This document shows positions 9,906 through 20,401 of a DNA stretch of 40,735 bases, piece after piece. The DNA comes from Caulochytrium protostelioides. Lineage: Eukaryota > Chytridiomycota > Caulochytriomycetes > Caulochytriales > Caulochytriaceae. The notes beneath the pieces were generated by a model, which was not told the DNA's origin, did not search any database, and saw only the letters and a program-made list of their open reading frames with translations. Every line of letters starts with the position of its first letter. The stretch's first letter is position 1. A program made the position numbers and the translations under genes. The stretch covers positions 1 through 40,735 of the forward strand of contig ML014275.1 of assembly GCA_003615045.1 (NCBI GenBank), given 5' to 3'.

Positions 9906-12900
9906 GGCGCGAGCGACGGCGAGACGAGCGGGCGGCACGGAGCACGGAAGACCGTCACGAGGGCGGATGCAGACCCGGTGGCCATGGGCGGGGGTGCCGC
10001 CGTTACGGATGCGGCGGCGCGGGGCCCGGCAGCGAGAGCACGAGCGCGGGGCCGCCGCTGCCGGTAGCAGACCAGAGCGGATGCACGGGCGAGTCGGGGA
10101 CGACGACCGAGCAACGGCGGCATGGCGTTTCGCCTCGATCAGCACACCACGACGCGACGCGCCGCGCCGCGCGGGAATGCTGCCGACAGCGGGACCGAAG
10201 CGGCCGCCGGTCTCTGACGGCGTTGCCGCCTACGGAGGCGGGCGGACGGATCAAGGGCGGTCGCCGTCGTCGTCGTCGTCGTGGACGCCGTCGCCGTGGA
10301 CCCCTTCGGTCACGGAAACGCCGACGGAAGCGGACGGGGGGACCAGGCGAATCAAGACGGCGCGAGAACACGAGAACGCCAATGCAGACAAAATCAGGAG
10401 GGCCGCGGGTATCAGACGGATCAAGCAGGCATCGGAGGCCGTGGCGCGCGGCAGCGACGGCGAGCAACAACACAAGGCCGGACGGCACCGTCGTGTGAGA
10501 CCGGCGAACGGCTCATCAGCGCCGACCGACGTGCTTGACGGCCGCGGCACGCGTTGGGGCGCTGCGGAGGGCACGCGGCATGGTGCAGCCCCGACCCGCT
10601 GCTGGTTCGCCGTTTGCGCCATTGCCGCGCCGTGCGCATTATACATACGGGAGCCCGTCTTCGCATGACGCTGTGGTTGCCGCTGTCGTCGCCGACGCCC
10701 AGCGACGGGGTCCGGGGGCGAGCCGATGCCGCGCCGGCAGCCGATCCCATGGCCGCTCCATTGGCTGATCGCGGCGCCGATCACGGCCCGACGTCTCGCA
10801 GGTTCCAGATGCCCGTAGAAAGACGAGCGCGTGGCGGATCCATCCGTGGCTTCCCAGTATACGCGGCGCTGACGCCACCGGCGGTCGCCGACGCCGTGGC
10901 TGCCATGCGGGCAGCCCCGCGAGTATAGGCCCTATCGGAGACAACGCCGCGCCGCGCGCCAGGGACCAGCGCGGCGCCCCCGACCCCACTGCCCGGCGGC
11001 GCCCCGGACCTGATGGGCGCCTCCATGGGCGAGCGGCGAGCCGGCGGGCCCGCCGGCCAAGAGGTGAGCTCTGCCGAGCAAAAGGTGAGCTTTCGCCACG
11101 GGATGCTGCAGAATTGACTCGCAGGCCGATCGCCAAACCTGCAAACAGACCCGCCAGGAACGAGGCCGACGCTCGCTTCATCAACTGCGCGGTGGGGTCG
11201 TCGTCGTCGTCTCGCTCTCGCAGGTCGGTCGGGGCTGGCGATCGGTTCGATCGGGTCGTGACGATCTATTCGTGGCGATTGCGTTGGTTTTGGAGAGCGC
11301 GGCTTGGATTGAGTTTTCTTGATGTCCTTCTCAGACATTTTTGAACCCGGCAGATGGGCCCAGCGGGGTCCCGCCGTTGCATGGCGCATCACGCGGCCGC
11401 CGCCTTCCCGGTGGCGGCGGCGGCGGCGACCCGAGCCATCCTAGGAACAGAAAGATATTCACCCCAGGGGATATCCTCGCGGTATGCGCAGTCACTGACC
11501 CGGAGCGCTCGTTCGTTCGCTTCTCAAGAACGTGGCATCGTCAACCGACCGCCCCACTCCGCCGGAGCGAGTGGCCGTGATAAGAGAGGGGCGAGGCGCC
11601 GGTTCCGGCCTGGACGGCGACCTCGGGGGCCCCATGAGCTTATCGGCAGGCGAGCGGGCATCGCGGTCATCGACCCCCCACCGTGAGCGTGGCGACGTCA
11701 GCGTGGCGGCGACGGCGTAACGGCCCTGGCGACGGCCACGGCGACCGTGGCGACCGTAGCGTGCCACCATGTGCAGGACTTGAGGCGGCGTCGGCCAACG
11801 CCAAGGATCGTCGTTGGACTTCAGGCTCGCGGCATCTGGCCCGTCTGACACTCGACGTGGTGGCGAGGAGCGACAGCGTCGTATGGCCACGAATCGCAGC
11901 GGATCGCATCGCGCGTCGCTGCGATACTGCCCCAGTGACGCTGGGGCCCCTCAGCCGGTAGGTCAACGTCTAGCGAGCCCACGCATGCCGATCCTTGCTG
12001 GTCGCCGATGCCCGATGGGCGGCCCGGCCACGGACGACACGGACGCTGGGCCGCCCATGCCACGGCGTCCGCGGCGCCGGCGTCCCCGGCCGGCCGGCAG
12101 GACCGACGCGCCTCCGACACGGTTCCTCGGCCGCGCGTGATGCGGCGCGGACCCGCTGCTCGAGGCAGCGACCCCCCGCAGGCGGCTTGGTTCCCCAGTA
12201 TGGCGCAGGCGGGCTAAGCAGCCCGTGCGTCGTGTGACGCTTCGACAGGCCAAGGAAAGGGCATCGCGAGGGACCCCCCGCGCTGGGCGACCCTCCGCAG
12301 CACCGGCTCGCGAGGCGTCCGGCTCGCAACCCCGCCGCGGGTCGACCCACCGACAGAGGTCATGGCGCTGAGCAGCGTTCCATCGGCGGAGTTGGGCATC
12401 GGGCCGCCGTAGCCGTGATAAAGAAGCGGAGCCGAGCCGCGCCGAGCCGCGCCGAGCAGCGACCCCCTTTGGAGGCCAGACGAACGAGGGACGAGAGACG
12501 GCCTTGCCCCAGTCAAAGCATCAGCCGGTGCCATGATCCGTCGGTATCGCCAGCCGCGACCGCCGCGACTCCGCTCTCGCCAACGGCGTGGCGCGGGCGT
12601 GCGGAACGAGGCTCGCGGCAGCGGTCGGCATCGGCCACGGTCGGCGGAGCGTGCCACCGACGCTAGCGCGACGCCGTCTTGGCCTCGCATTCATGAATGA
12701 GGAAGAGATGCCGATCCCGACGGGTGGGCGGCGTCTGCCTGCCGCGAAGTCGCCGGGCGCAGGGCGACCCGGGGGCTCGATCTATCAGACGGGGTCCACG
12801 TGCTCCAACGCAGGTGCCCACGGAGACAGGAACCGCCCCGGCCGACTGGTGGCTCGTCGACGCTATGCGAAGCGCTTCTTGATGCGCTGCGTTCCTTGCG

Positions 12901-13110
12901 CTGTTTTTTTCACGCCCTCCGCTCCGTGCCCTGTGCTCCCGGGCCACCTCTCCATACGGGGTCTCGTACCGTCCCCGCTGTCTCTCCAATCTAACCAATC
13001 GCTCGCTTTTACGACTCCCGGCATCCGGCATCCCGCTTACCGCCCCGGCTTGGCTTCTACGAAGGCTCGCCTCGGTCCGTCTTCCGCGCGACGCGGTCAA
13101 TCACCCGACC
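9906..13110. other. Gene-poor 3.2 kb between divergent genes
   Basis: This lies between the RGS-like gene start (minus) and the secretory protein start (plus). Many frames are open on both strands but none carries a recognised domain. The only protein-like patch is a hydrophobic helix on the minus strand near 11100-11240, listed separately. A short GCCGAGCCGC repeat occurs near 12430-12460. The last 200 bp before 13111 are richer in C and T, as expected for a promoter and 5' leader. Confidence 0.45.
10639..11181 (-). CDS. Doubtful small ORF with one hydrophobic helix
   Basis: From an ATG at 11181 the frame begins MKRASASFLAGLFAGLAIGL, which reads like a basic start followed by a single membrane helix or a mitochondrial targeting segment. 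The frame is open further upstream and there carries an acidic run (five Asp) and PTAQL. After about residue 40 the sequence turns into Arg/Pro-rich text that looks non-coding, so only an exon of a small gene may be present. I recognise no family. Confidence 0.15.
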   Translation of the reverse strand: MKRASASFLAGLFAGLAIGLRVNSAASRGESSPFARQSSPLGRRARRLAARPWRRPSGPGRRRAVGSGAPRWSLARGAALSPIGPILAGLPAWQPRRRRPPVASAPRILGSHGWIRHALVFLRASGTCETSGRDRRRDQPMERPWDRLPARHRLAPGPRRWASATTAATTASCEDGLPYV

Positions 13111-15273
13111 ATGGGGGCCCAGCTCGGGTGCCCGGCACGCCGTCTGATGGCGGCGCTGGCGATGCTCCTCGTCCTCGGCCTGTCGCCGACCGTCTCGGCG
13201 ATTCCCGGGACCGTGACCGCGGCAGCGACCACAGACGCTCAGGCGTCGTCGCCCTCGTCCCTGCATGCGCGTGATACGGCGGCGGCGGCGGCCCTCCTCG
13301 CGCCTCGGACGTCGCCATACCCGCCATGGAGTCACGCCGCGCACGTGCAACGTGTGCATGCCGAGCAGGCCCGACGCCTCGCCGCCCATCGCGACATCCA
13401 GCAGGCCGTCCTGCATCTGACGCAGCCGGACCCCGCGTCGGGCGCGGCGCCGTGCTGGCAGGACGCGCAGCGCCTCGCCGTTCACAACGTGGTCGGGTCG
13501 GTTGCCTTCTCCAGGGACGTGGGCTTCGCGCTCGGCCGCATCTACGACCACGCGGCGCTGAGCGGGCTCTCCGCACTCGCGCTGCTCGATGTCACGGCCC
13601 GCGATGCCAAGCGGCAGCAGATCACCGGGCAGCTGAGCCACGCCGTGCAGGACCATCTCGTCCGTACGCTGGCGACGCACCCGGCGTTTGCCAAGGACGG
13701 CCCGAGGCCGCTGGCCGCCGCCGCCCATCGCCCGATTCCACTGTCGCGCTCGGGCGCCGCCAGCGCCATGACACATGCCTCGGTGTTCCACATCATCGCC
13801 CACGCGTATGTCACGAGTGCGTACGCTGGTCCGCCACCCTCGAAGACCGATCTCATGCGTCTTGCCGCCGTGCCGTCATCTGCGTCCCTGTCCTCGCTCT
13901 CGTCGGTGGCGCCGTCGACACCGTCAGGGCGGTCGTCATCGGGGCCCGTATCATGGTCGGTGCGGCCCTCGCTGCGCTTGGCCACGCCGGCGCCGTCGTC
14001 CCGGGCGCACCGCCGATTGGCGCGGCGCGATGACTCGGCCTCCGCCCTGATCAAGAACTTGTTGCTGGAGCCCAACCCCAAAGCCCTCTTTTCCCGGATT
14101 GCGCCGTATGTGAACATGGGAGCAACGATGGACAAAGACGTGGCCAAGCTACCCGCCGAAGAGCGCGGCATGCGGGTCTTTCCCACGATGGATGAAATGC
14201 ACGTGAAGCAGGTGATCGATCGCTTACGAGATTTGAAGCTCACGCGCCATACGGGACCTGACGCTGACCTGATAAACTACATTGATACGTCCGCGTGGAG
14301 TGATTTCCAGGCGCAGGTCGCGAACAATGACTTCAACTGGATGACCAAAGAGTACGCGCCCTTCTTTCTCAGCTCGAAAGAAGAACCGCTGTGGTTGGCG
14401 ATGACCTCGCGGCAGCGCAAGACCATCCCCAACAAGGAGGCTTATGGCCCCTTTTGCCGCACTCTCCAGCATCACGACGAGCTGCGAAAGGAGTTTCTCG
14501 AATTTTTTCCTGAACACGCCCAAGACTATATGGGCCGCGAAATTGAGTTGAACGCCCTCAAGTATAGCCAGGCAATGGCCCAGGAAGCCCTGCACTTTGT
14601 CGATCACGCGTCGGAGCGGACTCAGAAGCGGCTCGTTGCCAAAGAGCTGAAAGAGGAATTTGAGAATCTGATGAAAAAGTTCTTCAAAGGCAGCTTCGAG
14701 AGCATCGACACGATGACCCGACCGATATACAGCATACCGGCGAATGGCGCAGATGGTGATTTCTGGAATGCTCGGACGTTGGCGCGTAGGATCGAAGCGT
14801 TGTTTGCTCACGCTGAGCCTGGTGAGCTTCTCTTCAAGTATACTCAGCTCCCCACGGCCACGACGCCCGACTTTATCGCTTTTCTCTGTACTGAGACGGG
14901 GCTACCGGTCCCGAAGGAGGAGTTCCTGTTGAGTCAGAAGGAGGCTAGCAATGCCATCGCCAGGGCTGCTTTGGCGGTCCACAAAGCTGTGCCGACTGTC
15001 TGTACAAACGTCCCAAAATTGGCCCAGCACCGAGGTTTGTTCTTGAACATGACGAAGGCGCTGCAAGAGCGCATCGAGGCCTTCACGCTGCCCGTCGTGC
15101 CCTTCGCGGAGAAGCGGATGAGCGATATGGCGTTCATGGAGACCTTGGCGATGCGCACCGCTCCTAATCAGAGCATGATTTTGCTGCTCACGGTCTTCTT
15201 TGTCACGGCCGTCGTGATCAGTATCATCATGGTCCATGGGCACTACCCGGTCCATCAGGAGACCGGCGAGTGA
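13111..15273 (+). CDS. Unrecognised secretory-pathway protein with C-terminal membrane helix
   Basis: The single-exon frame encodes 720 residues. The N-terminus is a convincing signal peptide: after a short basic start comes MAALAMLLVLGLSPTVSA, then IPG. Residues about 30-310 are Ala/Ser-rich with dibasic and Arg-rich sites such as RRLARR. From about residue 310 the protein looks well folded, with mixed charged and aromatic residues (for example DFNWMTKEYAPFFLS). Cys and His are few. A long helical stretch around 480-530 contains KRLVAKELKEEFENLMKKFF. One hydrophobic helix near the C-terminus, starting SMILLLTVFFVTAVVISIIM, is followed by a short tail, so a type I membrane topology is likely. 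I recognise no domain. The second half (about 14040-15240) is visibly less GC-rich than its surroundings, roughly 50-55 percent by eye, and uses A/T-ending codons more. Confidence 0.8.
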   Translation: MGAQLGCPARRLMAALAMLLVLGLSPTVSAIPGTVTAAATTDAQASSPSSLHARDTAAAAALLAPRTSPYPPWSHAAHVQRVHAEQARRLAAHRDIQQAVLHLTQPDPASGAAPCWQDAQRLAVHNVVGSVAFSRDVGFALGRIYDHAALSGLSALALLDVTARDAKRQQITGQLSHAVQDHLVRTLATHPAFAKDGPRPLAAAAHRPIPLSRSGAASAMTHASVFHIIAHAYVTSAYAGPPPSKTDLMRLAAVPSSASLSSLSSVAPSTPSGRSSSGPVSWSVRPSLRLATPAPSSRAHRRLARRDDSASALIKNLLLEPNPKALFSRIAPYVNMGATMDKDVAKLPAEERGMRVFPTMDEMHVKQVIDRLRDLKLTRHTGPDADLINYIDTSAWSDFQAQVANNDFNWMTKEYAPFFLSSKEEPLWLAMTSRQRKTIPNKEAYGPFCRTLQHHDELRKEFLEFFPEHAQDYMGREIELNALKYSQAMAQEALHFVDHASERTQKRLVAKELKEEFENLMKKFFKGSFESIDTMTRPIYSIPANGADGDFWNARTLARRIEALFAHAEPGELLFKYTQLPTATTPDFIAFLCTETGLPVPKEEFLLSQKEASNAIARAALAVHKAVPTVCTNVPKLAQHRGLFLNMTKALQERIEAFTLPVVPFAEKRMSDMAFMETLAMRTAPNQSMILLLTVFFVTAVVISIIMVHGHYPVHQETGE

Positions 15274-15959
15274 CAGCCGCCGCCGCCGCCCGCTTCTATT
15301 TAATAATCTAAACGACTCGGAAACCATTGACACCCGAGGGCCGCGGCGCGCGCTGGCTTGTGGCGGCGATCGCTGGTCCGTGATGTGGCCACGCGGCGTC
15401 ACGCCCAAGCGACGCTATGGCCAAGCGGCGAACGCCACGGCCAAGCCCTGCGAAGCGGTACAGCCAGCCGCGCCAGCGGGTCCTACCCTCCGCTCTACCC
15501 CCGACGGGCCCTACGCCGGCTCCGCCATGCGCCGCACCAATGGCGATGCCGACGGCGTGGTGCGGCTTAGGCCATGCGGTCGCCGGCACGCGGCGGCGGC
15601 GGCGGCGGCGGCAACGGCGGTGACGGGCGGTCGTCGAGGTACTGCGCGGCACCGACCGTCGTCGGCCCTAGAACCGTGCCTCACAGCTCCCGACGCCGGC
15701 GCCCAGGAACGCCGCCGGCCTCGCCGGCATCGACGACGGCGTCCCGTCGCTTCTGCTGGACCACGAACCACGAACCACGGCGACCCGCGACGGCTCTCGG
15801 CACCCATGCGAAGGTCGACGCTCTGTCCCGCTGCCGCCCGAGACGCCGCTCACCCAAGCCCGTGATCGCCTGTCCACGGATATCGCTGACGCACGCTCGT
15901 GCAAGCCGTGACGCCCTCTTCAGTCTGCCTGCAGTCCTCGCTTGTCACACTCCAGCACC
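15274..15959. other. Intergenic region
   Basis: This spacer lies between two plus-strand genes. It holds a short AT-rich patch just after the upstream stop (TATTTAATAATC), a (GGC)n run near 15590-15615, and otherwise nothing I can identify. Confidence 0.5.
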
Positions 15960-18728
15960 ATGGCCGCCGCCGCCGCTGCTGCTGCTGCACCCGCTGCCGT
16001 GGCGGCGGGCCGTGCTGACGCGACCCCCACACGGCGCCGCCGCATTGCCGTGGTCGGCACCGACCTGACCGGCCTGGCCGCCGCCTATGTGCTCGCGCTC
16101 ACCGATGCCTACGATGTCGACGTCTACGAGGACGGCGGGCAGGCGGCCTATGTGACGGCCGCGCTGGGGCTGCCCCTGCGGGCCGCGGCGGCCGACGCCG
16201 CGGCCGGCGTCGGCGCGCCGACCGGCGCCTCGTCGCCGGCCGCGGCCCCGACCGTGCGCACCGAGGGCGGCGCCGCCCGCGACCGTGATCCCACCCCCTC
16301 CGGCTACGACGACGCCACGACCCCCATGCGCCCCGACAAGGAAGCCCAGCTCGACGCCCTGCTGGACACGATGGCCGCGATGCCGGCCGCGCCGCATACG
16401 CTGCGGCATCCGCTCGACGAAGGCGCGCTCGTGGCGCCGGCGCCGTCGGGCCGCGCGCCGCCGACGCGGGTCGCCGCGTGCGCGCGGCACGCGCTGCTGC
16501 ACACGCGCCATGCCGACGCCGTGGGATTCCTGCGTCTCCTCGGCCTCGGCCACGCGGTCGACACGACGGCGCTGCCCGTCGCCATCTGCCATGGCGCCGC
16601 GGCGGCGGCCGTCCCTGCCGCGTGGCTGTGCGACGACCATCCCGCCGCGTTCCCGGCGCCGCTCACGGCGACGCGCGGCGCCGGACGGGTCCCCGCGGCC
16701 GCGCCGTCGGCGCCGTCCGCCGTGCCGCTCCAGTTCCAGTACGTGTCACTCGGCCTCGCGACCCTCGTCGTAGCGCGCGTCGTCGGCGGGCCGCGCGCCG
16801 CGGTGGGCGGCTGGCTCGCGTGGCTCAGCGCGTGGTGGGCCTGCCTCCTGCTCTCGGTCCGCTGGTCCGTGCTGCGTTGGCAAGCCGTCCGCGCACGCGA
16901 CCTCCACTACCCGGACCTCAAGGGCGTCGATGTGCGCACGTTTCTCGGGCAGCAAGGCTACGCGGCGCCGTTCGCGATGGCCCTGGTGCGCCACATTGCC
17001 GCCGTCACTCACCTCCCCGTGAGCCGCGTGCTCGCTCTGCCAGCCGCCGTGCTGCTCGAGCACCTGGCGACCGACGGCCCGCTGCCAGGGTTTGCCGTTC
17101 ATATCCGCGCCAGCCCGCAAGCCGTTGTCGACCGCTGCCTCGCCCGTGTCCGGCACGTCTGCTATAACACGACCGTCCAGCGTCTCACCTGGCAGAAAAC
17201 GGCGACGTCCAGCAGCGCCGCGCTGGCTGTGCAGCTCCATGTCGTCACCGTCGGTCACGGCGACAGCGACAACGACGGCGCCCCAGCCACCGAGGCGGTC
17301 CGCACTTATGACCGCGTCCTGCTCACGCAGGACAGCGTGACGACGCGGCGGCTGCTCAAACGCACGCGCGAGCGCACGGCGCTCGAGGAGTGGCCGTCGG
17401 TCGTCGATGTGCTGGCGCTCGGCGACGACGGCCACATCACCGCGGGACCGGGCGTCGACCTTCGCGACCACGTCGCCGACCTGGCCAAACAGCTCGGCCG
17501 GTACCACCCGACCCTCGGGCTGCACATGACGCGATTTCACGCCGTCGCCGCCGACAACGCCGCGCCGGCGGCCGCAGCATCGCTGACGCTCGCGACGGCC
17601 TATACACCGACGCCGGAGACCGACGCGCAGCAGCTGGAGGGCCTCCCGCCGCCCCGCGCCGCGTCGCTCGACGTGGACGCCAGGGCCGACGGGCGCAGCC
17701 CCACCCAGTCGGGCGCGTCGAGCCCGGCGCCGCTCAGCCGCGCGACCACGGGCAGCGCGCTGAGCCTGCTGGCAGCGTGCCCGGACGCGACGCCGGCCAT
17801 GGCCGCCGCCCGCGGCATCGCCGTCGGCGGCGGCGGCGGCGTCACCGCCGCCTACGAGAGCCACGACCACGTCGCCGTCTGTCTTGCGGCGCCCGACCGG
17901 ACGTCGTGGCACAACCCCTGCGTGGCGGCGGGCGCCGCGCCACGCGCTTCGTCAGCGGTCGTGCCGCCGCCGTCCGATGAGCTGGCGGCGTGGACGTTGC
18001 ACGTCGCGCCCGAGTGGGACGCGCTGCGGACCGCGGCGACGCTGACAGGCGACGCGGTGCCGTCGTGCGTGCCGGCCGTGCCGACCGCCAGCATCGCCCA
18101 GGCCGCCGACAAGGCCCAGGCCGCCGCCCGCGCCGCCGCGCTCGCGCGCGGCCTGCCTGCCGTCCGCCTGGCCGGCGCCTACCTCGCGCCGGGGCTCGAT
18201 CCCACGGCGGGAGCTCTCGAAGTCGCCCGTTGGGCCGTCGCCCAGACCCTCCGTGCGCTGCCGCCGGTCGGTGACGCGCCCCTCAAATCCGATCGGCGGG
18301 CCGCGGACGTCGCCGCCGCTGCGCCGGACGCCGACCCGCGGCTGCCGGAGGCGGCACGGCTGTGGCTGGACGCCGCGGCCTTGGCCGAGCGGCGTGCCGC
18401 GCGGTACGGCGGGTCATCGCAGGCGCGCCGCGCGGCGGTGCGGGATGCGGCGGACGCGGGCCGCGCGGTGTGGGAGACCGACGACGCCGACGCCGACGGT
18501 GCGAACGCGGCGGACGATGGCGGCGAGAAGGGCAAGGACGAGGGCGCCGCCGCGGCCGCGGCGCGGGCGGCGCGTCGGCGCGTTGCGATGGACGCGGCGC
18601 CGGCGCGGTTGCCGGTCATGGCGGGCCTGGCGCTGGCGGCCCTCGCCATTCTCGCGAACTGGGTCTACCTGGACCTGACGGGCCAGTATGCGGCCAACGA
18701 GACGCTGACGGGCCGCCGGGCCCTGTAA
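15960..18728 (+). CDS. FAD/NAD(P)-dependent oxidoreductase-like protein (COG2907-like), membrane-anchored
   Basis: The frame encodes 922 residues; the ATG at 15960 has a strong context (CACCATGGCC). After an Ala-rich start, RRRIAVVGTDLTGLAAAYVL (about 22-41) and VDVYEDG form a dinucleotide-binding beta-alpha-beta unit. Its motif is GxDxxG instead of the usual GxGxxG. FLRLLGLGHAVDT and DVRTFLGQQGYAAPFAMALVRH, then LALPAAVLLEHLATDGPLPG, follow the order seen in COG2907 flavoproteins related to amine oxidases. These are often linked to cyclopropane fatty acid or lipid desaturation genes in other organisms. A hydrophobic segment with WLAWLSAWWACLLLSV lies near 285-300, and a C-terminal helix, LAALAILANWVYL, near 885-905. 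Ala/Asp-rich linkers extend the C-terminal half well past the family's usual 400-450 residues. Function is inferred from fold and motif order only. Confidence 0.7.
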   Translation: MAAAAAAAAAPAAVAAGRADATPTRRRRIAVVGTDLTGLAAAYVLALTDAYDVDVYEDGGQAAYVTAALGLPLRAAAADAAAGVGAPTGASSPAAAPTVRTEGGAARDRDPTPSGYDDATTPMRPDKEAQLDALLDTMAAMPAAPHTLRHPLDEGALVAPAPSGRAPPTRVAACARHALLHTRHADAVGFLRLLGLGHAVDTTALPVAICHGAAAAAVPAAWLCDDHPAAFPAPLTATRGAGRVPAAAPSAPSAVPLQFQYVSLGLATLVVARVVGGPRAAVGGWLAWLSAWWACLLLSVRWSVLRWQAVRARDLHYPDLKGVDVRTFLGQQGYAAPFAMALVRHIAAVTHLPVSRVLALPAAVLLEHLATDGPLPGFAVHIRASPQAVVDRCLARVRHVCYNTTVQRLTWQKTATSSSAALAVQLHVVTVGHGDSDNDGAPATEAVRTYDRVLLTQDSVTTRRLLKRTRERTALEEWPSVVDVLALGDDGHITAGPGVDLRDHVADLAKQLGRYHPTLGLHMTRFHAVAADNAAPAAAASLTLATAYTPTPETDAQQLEGLPPPRAASLDVDARADGRSPTQSGASSPAPLSRATTGSALSLLAACPDATPAMAAARGIAVGGGGGVTAAYESHDHVAVCLAAPDRTSWHNPCVAAGAAPRASSAVVPPPSDELAAWTLHVAPEWDALRTAATLTGDAVPSCVPAVPTASIAQAADKAQAAARAAALARGLPAVRLAGAYLAPGLDPTAGALEVARWAVAQTLRALPPVGDAPLKSDRRAADVAAAAPDADPRLPEAARLWLDAAALAERRAARYGGSSQARRAAVRDAADAGRAVWETDDADADGANAADDGGEKGKDEGAAAAAARAARRRVAMDAAPARLPVMAGLALAALAILANWVYLDLTGQYAANETLTGRRAL

Positions 18729-18895
18729 CTATTTTGTTGTTTAATCGGATACGACATGGTCGAGCACGTGGGTGCCGACGACATGCGACGAGTAGAGCAC
18801 ACGGTATGACGACTGATGGTATTAGAGGCGCTAGATAAGGAACGGGGACCGCGCCTCACGCCGCCACCCCCGTGTCACCGGGGAGCCGTCGGCAT

Positions 18896-19507
18896 TTACT
18901 CGTAGATGAGGCGGTCCGAGGGGCGGTCGTACGAGCAGACGCCCTGGGGGAACCAGAGGGCGATCTCCTTGTTGGCGTTTTCAACGGAGTCCGAGCCGTG
19001 GCAGAGGTTCTTGCCGACGTCGATGCAGAAGTCGCCGCGGATGGTGCCCGGGGCGGAGTTGAGGGGGTTGGTCTCGCCAAGGAGCGTGCGGCCGGTGCGG
19101 ACGGCGTCCTTGCCCTCCCAGACCATGCCGACGACCGGGCCGGAGGTCATGTAGGCCATGAGACGCGGGAAGAACGGCTTCTCCGCGAGGTCGGCGTAGT
19201 GCTGCGAGAGCAGGGCCTGGTCGGCCTTCAGCAGGCGGATGGCCGCCAGCTTGTAGCCGCGCTGCTCGAAGCGGGAGATGATCTTGCCGACCAAACCACG
19301 CTCGACGCCGTCGGGCTTGACCTGAACGATGGACAACAGCAAACAGCAGCCACGGGTGAGTCAGACGGCATTCTTCATGGAGGCGAGCATCGCGACGCGT
19401 CTCTCCGACAGCTTCGTCTCGGAGCGCCGTTGGTGGCATCATCACGCTGCGTCCGAGCATGAAGGACGTGGATACGTTACCATGATGTAGGTGCGCTCCT
19501 GAGACAT
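18896..19507 (-). CDS. NDK1: Nucleoside diphosphate kinase (one intron)
   Basis: Exon 1 is 19481-19507 and encodes MSQERTYIM. Exon 2 is 18896-19321 and starts [15 protein letters not shown]. Together they give 150 residues, the family's normal length (about 152). The active-site His is 117 in NLCHGSD, and Lys11 in VKPDG contacts phosphate. The Kpn loop region (residues about 90-110) and the C-terminal end in YE are as in other fungal and animal enzymes. The enzyme passes the gamma phosphate from ATP to NDPs through a phosphohistidine, mainly in the cytosol as a hexamer. The intron, 19322-19480, has donor GTAACG and acceptor TTCAG and falls in phase 0. Its 3' end faces the end of the FAD-protein gene, about 170 bp away. 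Confidence 0.96.
19322..19480 (-). other. Spliceosomal intron in the NDK gene
   Basis: The 159-bp intron follows only nine codons. On the minus strand it begins GTAACG and ends TTCAG. Removing it joins TYIM to VKPDGV, which restores the conserved N-terminal strand of the kinase. Confidence 0.9.
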
Positions 19508-19746
19508 GATGAATCAATGTAATGGGGGGGTGAAAAAAAAGGGAGAGCTAAAGTGAAGTGGAGAGTCAAGGCTGAGGCAGGGATGAGGCATCCCTATGAC
19601 TCCAGGCGACATCACATGGCGTCCTCCAACGCGCATCTTTTACGTGGCTTCCATGGACTCACGACATACATGCTAGTAGCGACGCTTCTGTCATCGCTTC
19701 TTTAATCCTGTCGCGGTAACGCGTCGCTCTCGGGCGGCGTCGCATC

Positions 19747-19793
19747 GCATGGCATGGCATGGCACAGCATGGCATGGCATGGCATGGCATGGC
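19747..19793. repeat. 5-bp repeat (GGCAT)n
   Basis: About nine units of GGCAT stand in a row with one interruption (GGCACAGCAT) near the middle. Confidence 0.9.
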
Positions 19794-20246
19794 CGCACGA
19801 CGGAACGGCGCCAGAGCGCAGCGCGGCGCCCAGCCGCACGCGCAAATTCCCGGCGCGGTCAGCCCACCACTCACCGAGACGAGCGTCGTCGGACCTGCCG
19901 ACAAGCCTGCCGTCGAGCTTGCCGACCCACCTGCCGAAGGGTCGCGACAACGCCGTCCGGCCTCCCGTCTCCAGGCGGACACCGGCGCGGTCCGAGCGGA
20001 GCAGGGGTTCCTGCAGGTCGGTGGCGACGAGGCGAGGCGGGGAGAGACGTTCTCGGCGCCACCGCCGATGCAGATGCCGTCGGGACATTCCGCGAGGGCT
20101 TGGCGCGGCGGCGCAGGTGCGGCCGTCTCGCCGCGTCCTTCATGCAGCCGCCCCGTCTCCTGGCCCGTGGCGTGTTCTCGGGCACGCTTTCGCTTGGACT
20201 GACGTTGGCATGGGCACGGACGCGCCGCCCGCCATCCCGTTCTCCG

Positions 20247-20282
20247 CATCGCCATTGCCATCGCCATTGCCATCGGCATCGC
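20247..20282. repeat. 12-bp tandem repeat (CATCGCCATTGC)n
   Basis: Nearly three units of CATCGCCATTGC are present; the last unit is diverged. Confidence 0.8.
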
Positions 20283-20401
20283 TCGATGCGCGGCACCCAT
20301 GCGGTCCCGTAGTGATCCTAGTGATCCAATCTGAATTACATTCGATCTCGATGAAGACAGTTCCTCATGACCGCATCATACCATCGATGTGGGTGAAGGC
20401 C

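Larger units (their letters stand above)
19508..20401. other. Intergenic region with two simple repeats
   Basis: This lies between the NDK start and the peroxidase stop, both on minus, so it should hold the NDK promoter. It carries a (GGCAT)n tract and a (CATCGCCATTGC)n tract. A short A-rich patch occurs at 19534-19544. Long frames across it are repeat-rich and have no domain. Confidence 0.5.

Noticed and set aside
8666-10498. Plus-strand frame of 610 codons over the RGS-like gene
   Set aside because: It is Arg-rich, has no domain, and is antisense to the better-supported frame. High GC makes such shadows common.
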